DNA of 64,000 bases. Source: Globisporangium splendens. Taxonomy: Eukaryota; Oomycota; Peronosporomycetes; Pythiales; Pythiaceae. Each line of letters opens with the position of its first letter. Position 1 is the first letter of the stretch. The position numbers and the translations under genes are program-made. The stretch spans positions 48,793 through 112,792 of the forward strand of contig VFIW01000132.1 of assembly GCA_006386115.1 (NCBI GenBank), given 5' to 3'. Below the pieces are notes generated by a model. The model did no database searches and had not been told where the DNA came from. It saw nothing but the letters and a program-made list of their open reading frames with translations. Positions 42,086 through 53,339 of the stretch are shown in pieces.

Positions 42086-42604
42086 TTATTGTGGGTTTTC
42101 GCTATTGTCCTCGCTTGCTTCGTATTCAATGTAGGTTCGACGAACCAGAGCACGGCGCTCCTTATTGAATTGGATAATCAGCGATTGCGGTAGGTTCTCG
42201 CGCGGCTCGTACGTCGGCGCCCAGTCAACCAGGTAGTACGTCTTCTTCCCCTCCTTCACGCAATCCAAGACTTTTCGAACGCTGTGAAGCTGTTCTCCTG
42301 CCAGACTTCCTTCAGCTGTCCACTCAGCATCGTCGTTCGCGTCCGTGGCGTCCGCCGGTGGAGCAATCCACTCGCGTAGATGCTCAAGCTCGATCATGCG
42401 TGTGCCGCGTTTGGCGAGGGAGAGGAAGATGACGTACAGGGCCTCATGCAGGTCGTTTGAGTGGCTTGATGCCGCGTTGAGAGTAGTCCGGAGGTGGCGT
42501 AGCGCTTGATCGCGAATGCGGACACCGGCCGAATTCGCGTACATCACGCAGAGTCCCTTGAACTCAGCCCTGGAGCTGATGTTGTTCTTCGTAGGGGGCT
42601 TCAT
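42086..42604 (-). CDS. chromodomain-like protein of unit B1
   Basis: 172 aa from ATG 42604. The C-terminal half reads VRKVLDCVKEGKKTYYLVDWAPTYEPRENLPQSLI, matching a chromodomain: an initial beta strand, the aromatic YYLVDW, an E-P-R-E-N-L block in place of TWEPxxNL, and a closing helix. The N-terminal half (LCVMYANSAGVRIRDQALRHLR and EALYVIFLSLAKRG) is helical and unfamiliar. Chromodomains bind methylated histone tails, so this cargo or accessory gene could guide the element to chromatin. An in-frame upstream ATG (42769) lies over the tRNA-like sequence and would add a hydrophobic stretch; I prefer the shorter form. The frame is intact in all three units. Confidence 0.65.
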   Translation of the reverse strand: MKPPTKNNISSRAEFKGLCVMYANSAGVRIRDQALRHLRTTLNAASSHSNDLHEALYVIFLSLAKRGTRMIELEHLREWIAPPADATDANDDAEWTAEGSLAGEQLHSVRKVLDCVKEGKKTYYLVDWAPTYEPRENLPQSLIIQFNKERRALVRRTYIEYEASEDNSENPQ

Positions 42605-42693
42605 CTTGTTGTTGTTGTTGTTGATGATGTTGCAGGAGGTGGCGAAAATCAAAATGAGCACGATGAGCGGCGCACACAATGCAACACGCCTGA

Positions 42694-42761
42694 GCCAGCA
42701 CTTGTGAGGTGCAAGGCATTGGTTCACGCGAATGCTGAGGGATCGATACCCTCTGTTGGCA
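42694..42761 (+). other. tRNA-like cloverleaf sequence, B-type TLS2, unit B1
   Basis: Acceptor GCCAGCA/TGTTGGC pairs at seven positions (one G-T). D-like arm CTTG-TGAGGTG-CAAG, anticodon-like stem GCATT/AATGC with a 10-nt loop, and T-arm GAGGG-ATCGATA-CCCTC. One spare base in 67 nt plus a discriminator-like A. Units B2 and B3 have the same sequence except that the last acceptor base is A, losing one pair. Confidence 0.55.
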
Positions 42762-42857
42762 ACCAGCAAATGAAAGGAAACGTGTATTCAATGGAGTTAA
42801 AATGTAAGTGCTGCATACATGTGTTGCTTGTGTGAGAGCGTGGTCAAATGGTGGGTA

Positions 42858-44906
42858 TTACGAGTCTGACTGCTTACTGAATACAACTAATTCAAGAACG
42901 TCTTGCGTGAAGCCAGGGGCAGGATCCAAAATCTTGCGTGCAGCGAGGAGTTTGCGGTGGTGTGCAATTTTATCGTTGAGAGCGCCAGAGCGATGGAGAA
43001 CGCGTAGGTGCTGAGCACGGCATTTGCCCTCCCCTTCGACGATATTCCCCTTGCATCGAGAAGTCTAGCACGCTGCTTTCCGGCTTTCGATCCCACTCCA
43101 GCACCCAGATCTTCGGTAATTCGGCGGGGCCGTCCGGACTGTCGATGAGTCAACACCATCTTCAAGGAAAAGCTTCATGACAGCAACCCAACTTCGCATC
43201 CGACGTCTTCTGCCTTAATCGCCCTGCGCACTCCACATCCTTGGCTCATGTGCGTACCCCCGAGAACCAAGTCGTCTTCCAGGTGCGTTACTGCTTGGTG
43301 TGTCTTTCGTTTTTTTTGTTCTTGCAACGGGATGTTCGTGCTGACGCTGTCTCTTTTCTGGTGAATGTGCCCCATTTTAGTTTTGCTTCCAACGTGTCCT
43401 GCGTGCATCTTGGCGTTTAACATGCTGGATAAAATGATCAATGACACTCGCTTGGTGACGAATAATTGAGGATTCCTCTGTGATCTTGAGTACTTGTTTG
43501 CTTGACTTGCATGACTTGATTTCTTCTTTTGTACAGGAACTTGGGATGGCGACAAGATGCGTAGACCACGACAACAAATCGGCAACCGTGCAGTCCGACT
43601 CCATCACACAAGTCTCCAGACGCTTGATCACTGGCCCTTCGGGGTTGACCTCCTTCAGCAGTGGAAAGTGACGGATAAGGTAAGCCGTGAGAACGTCGAG
43701 TACGCGCTGGTTAACGTTGAATCTTGTCGTGCCGAGGCCCTTGCACGTCGTGTACAGCCGATTCTGCACATTCTTGATCCGATCTTGTGTCTGGGTGTCG
43801 AACCGCGTCAAGTCCAGCAACGAAATCGAGTCGTCAACATGCCAGCCGCTCAAGACTTTTGATACCTTGTGATCCTCTTTGGTGGTATTAAACACGTAGC
43901 TGAACCCCTTGTTTGTCGTGCTCATGTTCCAGGCCCCACGGTCGAAGATCCAGCACACGGTGAGGTCAGCAGATCCGTTCGCGTGCTGGGCACTGCCTCG
44001 ACGGAATGAATGCGATGTCAGTTGCTAGAGAACTCCGGCGGCTTTGCAATTCGATCCAACAGCCGGTTCACGTGACTGTGGATCGTCGGCGTGATGTCGC
44101 GGCATCGGTAATCGGGGGTTGGAGCTCGGTGTAGGCGTCTCCGTTGTCGAGGATCTCCAGCAGCGGTGTTGTTGGCCCGAGCGAAAGGCAGCTTGAGCCG
44201 GCTGTGCTCAGGCAGATTGTCGAGGAGGTCTGAAGCAGGAGCGGCCTGTGTCATAAGCGCCATTGCATCGCGAGCAATGGACACGTGACGAAGTCGTCGC
44301 AAGGGTGGATCGACAATCCTTGCTCCTCGCTCGTCTTCATGCGATAAACCGCAAAAAGAACACTTTCCTGCATCGATTGACACGTTCTGTTTGCGCACGA
44401 GCGTTAAATCAGACGCACGCCCGAAGAGGTACCATAGAAGACACAGCAAAGCTGCATCTTGGTAGTCACTAGACGAACACGCATTGCTATACAAAAAATA
44501 CATCATTTTGCTCAAATCCACCTTTGTACATGCAGTGGCTTTCTTCACAAATCCACCGCCCTCTCTTTTTACACAGAAATTCTCTAGCGTCCTTCCCATC
44601 TTTAGCAATCGAGTTTCCAACGATGCTCGATGCTGAGAAATTGCTCGAGCAGCCAGATCTTCACCTGCCTGTGTACTGCATAGCAGAATGACGGGCTAGC
44701 GGCTTGCCATTTTTTCCTTCGTTAAATGCAGATACATACCAAATTATCCATTACAGACACAACGTTTGGCCTTTGACATCGCGTTCGATGCAGATCTTTA
44801 CATACTCTAAACTTACCTCCTCGGCATCGAGGAACCTCCCGAAAGCTTTAACGGCAGTTGCCTTTGCCCGCTTGGTGTTGCCAGGCTGTAGCTCGTCCAA
44901 ACCCAT
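42858..44906 (-). pseudogene. Crypton tyrosine recombinase, unit B1 (multiple frameshifts)
   Basis: Homologous along its length to the better preserved copies in B2 and B3: N-terminal AVKAFGRFLDAEEVSLEYVK, WYLFGRASDLTLVRKQNV, then SFRRGSAQHANGS, NKGFSYVFNTT, and a C-terminal WFSWYAHEPRMWS-type region. Small indels break the frame near the end (for example around 43130-43400) and in the middle. It also carries the 1-nt deletion near 44030, immediately before the H-x-x-R motif, that is shared by all three B units. Confidence 0.75.
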
Positions 44907-45738
44907 GGTTGCTGCGACGGAGAGAGTGCAAATATGCAAGTGATACGTTGTTCTCTTTGTTTTTGAATGGCCATACACATATTTTTAGTCGGCCTCCGAC
45001 CAAATACGTCGGAGCGGCTGGTGCACCGTACTTACCTAAACCTACAGTGTATGATTGGTCGGAATTATTCAATTATGTCATTTGATTGGCTATATATATC
45101 GTACGCGATTGTTATTGGCTGTAAGCGTCGATACAAAATGCAAGTGATGTCGGAGATACGATGATATTCATCCATACCATAATATCTCCGACCGTCCGAG
45201 AGATCCGACACCCCTTCTCCGACTCAAATAGTCAGCAGGGACCTTTATTAAGTGCAATAATGTAGGTTATGATAGGCAGCACTGAGTTAGGGTAGGGTAA
45301 GGGGTTATTAATGGGTGCATGAAAATAAAACGAGTGAGAGGACCATTTGACCCATGTTTGATAGGCACTCTTAGAAGGCTCAAAACGGCCTGTAGGCTGA
45401 GAAAAACGAGAAAAACGTTTTCCACACAAAAGAGGACAAAAATATGCAGGAGAGATGTGCTCTCTACAGAGGAAATTGGCAAATGAGGCCAACAAACGGT
45501 GTGGAGAGGCCACTAATAGAGTTAGAAATTGTGATTTCCATTTCCACTCGTTAACAAGCGCGCTTCTATGTGTTTAAGCCAGCTTAAGATAAATATAGCG
45601 CGCTTCAAATGGATAAGCCCGCTTTATTTTAAGACGTGGACAAGAAGCGTTTGTGTATTGCGCCAGCTCCACTTAGCTCGACATTCGCGATTTATTTCTT
45701 CTACCACGCAGGTCGACACCGCCCCTCCCTCCCTCCGA

Positions 45739-45803
45739 GCCGGTACCTGGAGGTTCAGGACACGGGTTATCCTGTGTTGAGGGATCGATACCCTCTGCCG
45801 GCA
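45739..45803 (+). other. tRNA-like cloverleaf sequence, B-type TLS1, unit B2
   Basis: Same sequence and arms as the unit B1 copy at 41765-41829. Confidence 0.55.
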
Positions 45804-46059
45804 TAGTGTGCATGCATGTGATTGCGTGTGCATTTGATTGCTCATGAATGTGTGTGCTTATGGAATGTATTTTGGCGCATTTTGTCTCGAGTTTACATTA
45901 AACTTTGTGTGCATGTTGTCGCGTTAACATTGTTGTACCTTCGGACGTTAAACTTTGTGTACGACATATTGCTGTTAACATTGTTGTATAAACTTGTGCT
46001 TATATAAACCTCAATCAATCCAACGAAGTGTGTGAGCAAATCAAACCGTGTTATTTGAG

Positions 46060-46578
46060 TTATTGTGGGTTTTCGCTATTGTCCTCGCTTGCTTCGTATT
46101 CAATGTAGGTTCGACGAACCAGAGCACGGCGCTCCTTATTGAATTGGATAATCAGCGATTGCGGTAGGTTCTCGCGCGGCTCGTACGTCGGCGCCCAGTC
46201 AACCAGGTAGTACGTCTTCTTCCCCTCCTTCACGCAATCCAAGACTTTTCGAACGCTGTGAAGCTGTTCTCCTGCCAGACTTCCTTCAGCTGTCCACTCA
46301 GCATCGTCGTTCGCGTCCGTGGCGTCCGCCGGTGGAGCAATCCACTCGCGTAGATGCTCAAGCTCGATCATGCGTGTGCCGCGTTTGGCGAGGGAGAGGA
46401 AGATGACGTACAGGGCCTCATGCAGGTCGTTTGAGTGGCTTGATGCCGCGTTGAGAGTAGTCCGGAGGTGGCGTAGCGCTTGATCGCGAATGCGGACACC
46501 GGCCGAATTCGCGTACATCACGCAGAGTCCCTTGAACTCAGCCCTGGAGCTGATGTTGTTCTTCGTAGGGGGCTTCAT
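46060..46578 (-). CDS. chromodomain-like protein of unit B2
   Basis: 172 aa, intact, and identical in the coding part to the unit B3 copy. It ends with the chromodomain-like block (KTYYLVDWAPTYEPRENL) and a charged tail (EYEASEDNSENPQ). The preserved frame in all units contrasts with the broken recombinase next to it. Confidence 0.65.
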   Translation of the reverse strand: MKPPTKNNISSRAEFKGLCVMYANSAGVRIRDQALRHLRTTLNAASSHSNDLHEALYVIFLSLAKRGTRMIELEHLREWIAPPADATDANDDAEWTAEGSLAGEQLHSVRKVLDCVKEGKKTYYLVDWAPTYEPRENLPQSLIIQFNKERRALVRRTYIEYEASEDNSENPQ

Positions 46579-46667
46579 CTTGTTGTTGTTGTTGCTGATG
46601 ACGTTGCAGGAGGTGGCGAAAATCAAAATGAGCACGATGAGCGGCGCGCACAATGCAACACGCCTGA

Positions 46668-46735
46668 GCCAGCACTTGTGAGGTGCAAGGCATTGGTTCA
46701 CGCGAATGCTGAGGGATCGATACCCTCTGTTGGAA
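46668..46735 (+). other. tRNA-like cloverleaf sequence, B-type TLS2, unit B2
   Basis: Same arms as unit B1, except that the terminal acceptor pair is lost (TGTTGGA instead of TGTTGGC). Confidence 0.5.
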
Positions 46736-46831
46736 ACCAGCAAATGAAAGGAAACGTGTATTCAATGGAGTTAAAATGTAAGTGCTGCATACATGTGTTG
46801 CTCGTGTGAGAGCGTGGTCAAATGGTGGGTA

Positions 46832-48874
46832 TTACGAGTCTGACTGCTGACTGAACACAACTAATTCAAGAACGTCTTGCGTGAAGCCAGGGGCAGGATC
46901 CAAAATCTTGCGTGCAGCGAGGAGTTTGCGGTGGTGTGCAATTTTATCGTTGAGAGCGCCAGAGCGATGGAGAACGCGTAGGTGCTTGAGCACGGCATTG
47001 CTCCCCTTCGACGATATTCCCCTTGCACGGAGAAATTCTAGCACGCTGCTTTCTGCTTTCGATCCCAGCTCCAGCACCAGATCTCGGTAATTCGGCGCCT
47101 GACTGTCGAGAGCAAAACCATCTTCAAGGAAAAGCTTCATGAACGCAACCAGCAACTTCGCATCCGACTTCTTCTGCTTATCGCCCTGCGCACTCCACAT
47201 CCGTGGCTCATGTGCGTACCACGAGAACCAAGTAGTCTTCAGGTGAGTTACTGCTTGGTGTGTCTTTCGTTTTTTTGGTTCGCTTGCAACGGGATGTTCT
47301 TGCTGACGCTTCTCTTTTCTTGGTGAATGTGCCCCATTTAGTTTTGCTTCCAACGTGTCCATGCGTGCATCTTGGCGTTTAACATGCTGGATAAAATGAT
47401 CAATGACACTCGCTTGGTGACGAATAATTGAGGATTCCTCTGTGATCTTGAGTACTTGTTTGCTTGACTTGCATGGCTTGATTTCTTCTTTTGTACAGGA
47501 ACTTGGGATGGCGACAAGATGCGTAGACCACGACAGCAAATCGGCAACCGTGCAGTCCGACTCCAACACACAAGTCTCCAGACGCTTGATCACTGGCCCT
47601 TCAGGGTTGACCTCCTTCAGCAGTGGATAGTGACGGATAAGGTAAGCCGTGAGAACGTCGAGTACGCGCTGGTTAACGTTGAATCTTGTCGTGCCGAGGC
47701 CCTTGCACGTCGTGTACAGCCGATTCTGCACATTCTTGATCCGATCTTGTGTCTGGGTGTCGAACCGCGTCAAGTCCAGCAACGAAATCGAGTCGTCAAC
47801 ATGCCAGCCGCTCAAGACTTTTGATACCTTGTGATCCTCTTTGGTGGTATTAAACACGTAGCTGAACCCCTTGTTTGTCGTGCTCATGTTCCAGGCCCCA
47901 CGGTCGAAGATCCAGCACACGGTGAGGTCAGCAGATCCGTTCGCGTGCTGGGCACTGCCTCGACGGAATGAATGCGATGTCAGTTGCTAGAGAACTCCGG
48001 CGGCTTTGCAATTCGATCCAACAGCCGGTTCACGTGACTGTGGATCGTCGGCGTGATGTCAGCAGCATCGGTATTCGGGGGTTGGAGCTCGGTGTAGGAG
48101 TCTCCGTTGTCGAGGATCTCCAGCAGCGGTGTTGTTGGCCCGAGCGAAAGCGCAGCTTGAGCCGGCTGCTCAGGCAGATTGTCGAGGAGATCTGAGCACG
48201 GAGCGGCCTGCATCATAAGCGCCATTGCGATCGCGAGCAATGGACACGTGACGAAGTCGTTGCAAGGGTGGATCGACAATCCTTGCTCCTCGCTCGTCTT
48301 CATGCGGATAAACCGCAAAAAGAACACATTTCCTGCATCGATTGACACGTTCTGTTTGCGCACGAGCGTTAAATCAGACGCACGCCCGAAGAGGTACCAT
48401 AGAAGACACAGCAAAGCTGCATCTTGGTAGTCACTAGACGAACACGCATTGCTATACAAAAAATACATCATTTTGCTCAAATCCACCTTAGTACATGCAG
48501 TGGCTTTCTTCACAAATCCACCGCCCTCTGCTTTTTACACAGACATTCTCTAGAGTCCTTCCCATCTTTAGCAATGGGTTTCCAAACGATGCTCGGTGCT
48601 GAGGAAATTGATCGAGCGCCAGATCTTTCACCGCCTGTAGTACTGCATAGCAAAGAATGACGGGCTAGCGGATTGCCATTTTTTCCTTAGTTAAAGGCAA
48701 GATACATACCAACTACCCATTACAGACACACAACGTGTTGGCCTTTGACATCGCGTTCGATGCGTCTTCACATACTCTAAACTTACCTCTCGGCGCGAGA
48801 AACCTCCCGAAAGCTTTAACGGCAGTTGCCTTTGCCCGCTTGGTGTTGCCAGGCTGTAGCTCGTCCAAACCCAT
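46832..48874 (-). pseudogene. Crypton tyrosine recombinase, unit B2
   Basis: The C-terminal 362 codons (46832-47920, and upstream to the H-x-x-R motif) are intact, with SFRRGSAQHANG, FDRGAWN, GFSYVFNTT, WFSWYAHEPRMW and the closing LRVLHRSGALNDKIAHHRKL. The middle part (47980-48513) is intact in another frame and holds WYLFGRASDLTLVRKQ. The two are separated by the shared 1-nt deletion at about 47983. The N-terminal part has further indels after AVKAFGRFL. Confidence 0.8.
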
Positions 48875-49706
48875 GGTTGCTGCGACGGAGAGAGTGCAAA
48901 TATGCAAGTGATACGTTGTTCTCTTTGTTTTTGAATGGCCATACACATATTTTTAGTCGGCCTCCGACCAAATACGTCGGAGCGGCTGGTGCACCGTACT
49001 TACCTAAACCTACAGTGTATGATTGGTCGGAATTATTCAATTATGTCATTTGATTGGCTATATATATCGTACGCGATTGTTATTGGCTGTAAGCGTCGAT
49101 ACAAAATGCAAGTGATGTCGGAGATACGATGATATTCATCCATACCATAATATCTCCGACCGTCCGAGAGATCCGACACCCCTTCTCCGACTCAAATAGT
49201 CAGCAGGGACCTTTATTAAGTGCAATAATGTAGGTTATGATAGGCAGCACTGAGTTAGGGTAGGGTAAGGGGTTATTAATGGGTGCATGAAAATAAAACG
49301 AGTGAGAGGACCATTTGACCCATGTTTGATAGGCACTCTTAGAAGGCTCAAAACGGCCTGTAGGCTGAGAAAAACGAGAAAAACGTTTTCCACACAAAAG
49401 AGGACAAAAATATGCAGGAGAGATGTGCTCTCTACAGAGGAAATTGGCAAATGAGGCCAACAAACGGTGTGGAGAGGCCACTAATAGAGTTAGAAATTGT
49501 GATTTCCATTTCCACTCGTTAACAAGCGCGCTTCTATGTGTTTAAGCCAGCTTAAGATAAATATAGCGCGCTTCAAATGGATAAGCCCGCTTTATTTTAA
49601 GACGTGGACAAGAAGCGTTTGTGTATTGCGCCAGCTCCACTTAGCTCGACATTCGCGATTTATTTCTTCTACCACGCAGGTCGACACCGCCCCTCCCTCC
49701 CTCCGA

Positions 49707-49771
49707 GCCGGTACCTGGAGGTTCAGGACACGGGTTATCCTGTGTTGAGGGATCGATACCCTCTGCCGGCA
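49707..49771 (+). other. tRNA-like cloverleaf sequence, B-type TLS1, unit B3
   Basis: Same sequence and arms as the unit B1 copy at 41765-41829. Confidence 0.55.
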
Positions 49772-50027
49772 TAGTGTGCATGCATGTGATTGCGTGTGCA
49801 TTTGATTGCTCATGAATGTGTGTGCTTATGGAATGTATTTTGGCGCATTTTGTCTCGAGTTTACATTAAACTTTGTGTGCATGTTGTCGCGTTAACATTG
49901 TTGTACCTTCGGACGTTAAACTTTGTGTACGACATATTGCTGTTAACATTGTTGTATAAACTTGTGCTTATATAAACCTCAATCAATCCAACGAAGTGTG
50001 TGAGCAAATCAAACCGTGTTATTTGAG

Positions 50028-50546
50028 TTATTGTGGGTTTTCGCTATTGTCCTCGCTTGCTTCGTATTCAATGTAGGTTCGACGAACCAGAGCACGGCGC
50101 TCCTTATTGAATTGGATAATCAGCGATTGCGGTAGGTTCTCGCGCGGCTCGTACGTCGGCGCCCAGTCAACCAGGTAGTACGTCTTCTTCCCCTCCTTCA
50201 CGCAATCCAAGACTTTTCGAACGCTGTGAAGCTGTTCTCCTGCCAGACTTCCTTCAGCTGTCCACTCAGCATCGTCGTTCGCGTCCGTGGCGTCCGCCGG
50301 TGGAGCAATCCACTCGCGTAGATGCTCAAGCTCGATCATGCGTGTGCCGCGTTTGGCGAGGGAGAGGAAGATGACGTACAGGGCCTCATGCAGGTCGTTT
50401 GAGTGGCTTGATGCCGCGTTGAGAGTAGTCCGGAGGTGGCGTAGCGCTTGATCGCGAATGCGGACACCGGCCGAATTCGCGTACATCACGCAGAGTCCCT
50501 TGAACTCAGCCCTGGAGCTGATGTTGTTCTTCGTAGGGGGCTTCAT
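50028..50546 (-). CDS. chromodomain-like protein of unit B3
   Basis: 172 aa, intact, with the same sequence as the unit B2 copy. See unit B1 for the domain reading. Confidence 0.65.
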   Translation of the reverse strand: MKPPTKNNISSRAEFKGLCVMYANSAGVRIRDQALRHLRTTLNAASSHSNDLHEALYVIFLSLAKRGTRMIELEHLREWIAPPADATDANDDAEWTAEGSLAGEQLHSVRKVLDCVKEGKKTYYLVDWAPTYEPRENLPQSLIIQFNKERRALVRRTYIEYEASEDNSENPQ

Positions 50547-50635
50547 CTTGTTGTTGTTGTTGCTGATGACGTTGCAGGAGGTGGCGAAAATCAAAATGAG
50601 CACGATGAGCGGCGCGCACAATGCAACACGCCTGA

Positions 50636-50703
50636 GCCAGCACTTGTGAGGTGCAAGGCATTGGTTCACGCGAATGCTGAGGGATCGATACCCTCTGTTG
50701 GAA
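50636..50703 (+). other. tRNA-like cloverleaf sequence, B-type TLS2, unit B3
   Basis: Same as the unit B2 copy. Confidence 0.5.
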
Positions 50704-50799
50704 ACCAGCAAATGAAAGGAAACGTGTATTCAATGGAGTTAAAATGTAAGTGCTGCATACATGTGTTGCTCGTGTGAGAGCGTGGTCAAATGGTGGGTA

Positions 50800-52823
50800 T
50801 TACGAGTCTGACTGCTGACTGAACACAACTAATTCAAGAACGTCTTGCGTGAAGCCAGGGGCAGGATCCAAAATCTTGCGTGCAGCGAGGAGTTTGCGGT
50901 GGTGTGCAATTTTATCGTTGAGAGCGCCAGAGCGATGGAGAACGCGTAGGTGCTTGAGCACGGCATTGCTCCCCTTCGACGATATTCCCCTTGCACGGAG
51001 AAATTCTAGCACGCTGCTTTCTGCTTTCGATCCCAGCTCCAGCACCAGATCTCGGTAATTCGGCGCCTGACTGTCGAGAGCAAAACCATCTTCAAGGAAA
51101 AGCTTCATGAACGCAACCAGCAACTTCGCATCCGACTTCTTCTGCTTATCGCCCTGCGCACTCCACATCCGTGGCTCATGTGCGTACCACGAGAACCAAG
51201 TAGTCTTCAGGTGAGTTACTGCTTGGTGTGTCTTTCGTTTTTTTGGTTCGCTTGCAACGGGATGTTCTTGCTGACGCTTCTCTTTTCTTGGTGAATGTGC
51301 CCCATTTAGTTTTGCTTCCAACGCGTCCATGCGTGCATCTTGGCGCTTAACATGCTGGATAAAATGATCAATGACACTCGCTTGGTGACGAATAATTGAG
51401 GATTCCTCTGTGATCTTGAGTACTTGTTTGCTTGACTTGCATGACTTGATTTCTTCTTTTGTACAGGAACTTGGGATGGCGACAAGATGCGTAGACCACG
51501 ACAACAAATCGGCAACCGTGCAGTCCGACTCCATCACACAAGTCTCCAGACGCTTGATCACTGGCCCTTCGGGGTTGACCTCCTTCAGCAGTGGAAAGTG
51601 ACGGATAAGGTAAGCCGTGAGAACGTCGAGTACGCGCTGGTTAACGTTGAATCTTGTCGTGCCGAGGCCCTTGCACGTCGTGTACAGCCGATTCTGCACA
51701 TTCTTGATCCGATCTTGTGTCTGGGTGTCGAACCGCGTCAAGTCCAGCAACGAAATCGAGTCGTCAACATGCCAGCCGCTCAAGACTTTTGATACCTTGT
51801 GATCCTCTTTGGTGGTATTAAACACGTAGCTGAACCCCTTGTTTGTCGTGCTCATGTTCCAGGCCCCACGGTCGAAGATCCAGCACACGGTGAGGTCAGC
51901 AGATCCGTTCGCGTGCTGGGCACTGCCTCGACGGAATGAATGCGATGTCAGTTGCTAGAGAACTCCGGCGGCTTTGCAATTCGATCCAACAGCCGGTTCA
52001 CGTGACTGTGGATCGTCGGCGTGATGTCAGCAGCATCGGTATTCGGGGGTTGGGAGCTCGTGTTGTAGGAGTCTCCGTTGTCGAGGATCTCCAGCAGCGG
52101 TGTGTTGGCCCGAGCGAAAGCGCAGCTTGAGCGGCTGCTCAGGCAGATTGTCGAGGAGATCTGAGCAACGGAGCGGCCTGCATCATAAGCGCCATTGCAA
52201 TCGCGAGCAATGGACACGTGACGAAGTCGTTGCAAGGGTGGACGACACTCCTGCTCCTCGCCGCAAAAGAACACGTTCCTGCATCGATGACACGTTCTGT
52301 TTGCGCACAAGGCGTTAAATCAGACGCACGCCCGAAGAGGTACCATAGAAGACACAGCAAAGATGATCTTGGTAGTCACTAGACGAACACGCATTGCTAT
52401 ACAAAAAATACATCATTTTGCTCAAAATCCACCTTAGGTACATGCAGTGGCTTTCTTCACAAATCCACCGCCCTCTCTTTTTACACAGAAATTCTCTAGC
52501 GTCCTTCCCATCTTTAGCAATCGGGTTTCCAACGATGCTCGATGCTGAGGAAATTGCTCGAGCAGCCAGATCTTCACCTGCCTGTAGTACTGCATAGCAG
52601 AATGACGGGCTAGCGGCTTGCCATTTTTTCCTTCGTTAAATGCAAGATACATACCAAACTTATCCATTACAGACACAAACGTTTGGCCTTTGACATCGCG
52701 TTCGATGCAGATCTTCACATACTCTAAACTTACCTCCTCGGCATCGAGGAACCTCCCGAAAGCTTTAACGGCAGTTGCCTTTGCCCGCTTGGTGTTGCCA
52801 GGCTGTAGCTCGTCCAAACCCAT
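50800..52823 (-). pseudogene. Crypton tyrosine recombinase, unit B3
   Basis: The C-terminal 362 codons are intact and almost identical to B2. The N-terminal 130 codons (from ATG 52823: MGLDELQPGNTKRAKATAVK) are also intact, covering FGRFLDAEEVSLEYVKICIE, AMQYYRQVKIWLLEQFPQHR and GRTLENFCVKREGGGFV. The middle (52030-52430) has several 1-nt indels that break the box I Arg region, and the shared deletion near 51951 is present. Confidence 0.8.
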
Positions 52824-53339
52824 GGTTGCTGCGACGGAGAGAGTGCAAATATGCAAGTGATACGTTGTTCTCTTTGTTTTTGAATGGCCATACACATATT
52901 TTTAGTCGGCCTCCGACCAATTACGTCGGAGGGGCTGGTGTGCCGTACACACCTAAACCTACAGTGTATGATTGGTCGAAATTATTCAATTATGTCATTT
53001 GATTGGCTATATATATCGTACGCGATTGTTATTGGCTGTAAGCGTCGATACAAAATGCAAGTGATGTCGGAGATACGGTGATATTCATCCATACTGAAAA
53101 AAATCCGACAAGTGGCTCGGTTCTGACACGGTTCCGACGGACAGGTTCGGCGGACATAAGATGGCTACTACTGTAAACGTATTCGTACGGAATGACTCTT
53201 ACAAAGAAACAACTGTATAAAACAGATTCACTCAATGGCTGTCAGTCTCTCTCTTTCGAAAGAGCCTGCCGGCTGCATTCTCAGGCGATCATTCTCTCTT
53301 TTTTCCTTCTGGAGCTCAAGTCAACCGACCAAGACACCA

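Larger units (their letters stand above)
41204..45177. mobile_element. Crypton-type element B1, first unit of the tandem array
   Basis: 3974-bp unit starting CATAATATCTCCGACC after CCCTAC and ending GATATTCATCCATAC. It contains, in order, three TCCGAC motifs, TLS1, a repeated GTTAACATTGTTGT/TTAAACTTTGTGT block, a chromodomain-like gene (minus), TLS2, the recombinase pseudogene (minus) and GTCGGA motifs. It is the most mutated of the three units in the recombinase C-terminal part. Confidence 0.8.
45178..49145. mobile_element. Crypton-type element B2, second unit of the tandem array
   Basis: 3968 bp with the same start, end and content as B1. Direct head-to-tail junctions CCATAC|CATAAT flank it at 45177/45178 and 49145/49146, with no spacer. 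Confidence 0.85.
49146..53094. mobile_element. Crypton-type element B3, third unit of the tandem array
   Basis: 3949 bp. Its left end joins B2 directly, and its right end GATATTCATCCATAC joins the A2 left end TGAAAAAAATCCGAC. The content is as in B1 and B2. Confidence 0.85.

Noticed and set aside
47980..47992. Intron explaining the B-unit frame change
   Set aside because: A CTCTAG acceptor exists, but any donor would remove the VNRLLDRI block conserved with A elements, so a 1-nt deletion fits better.
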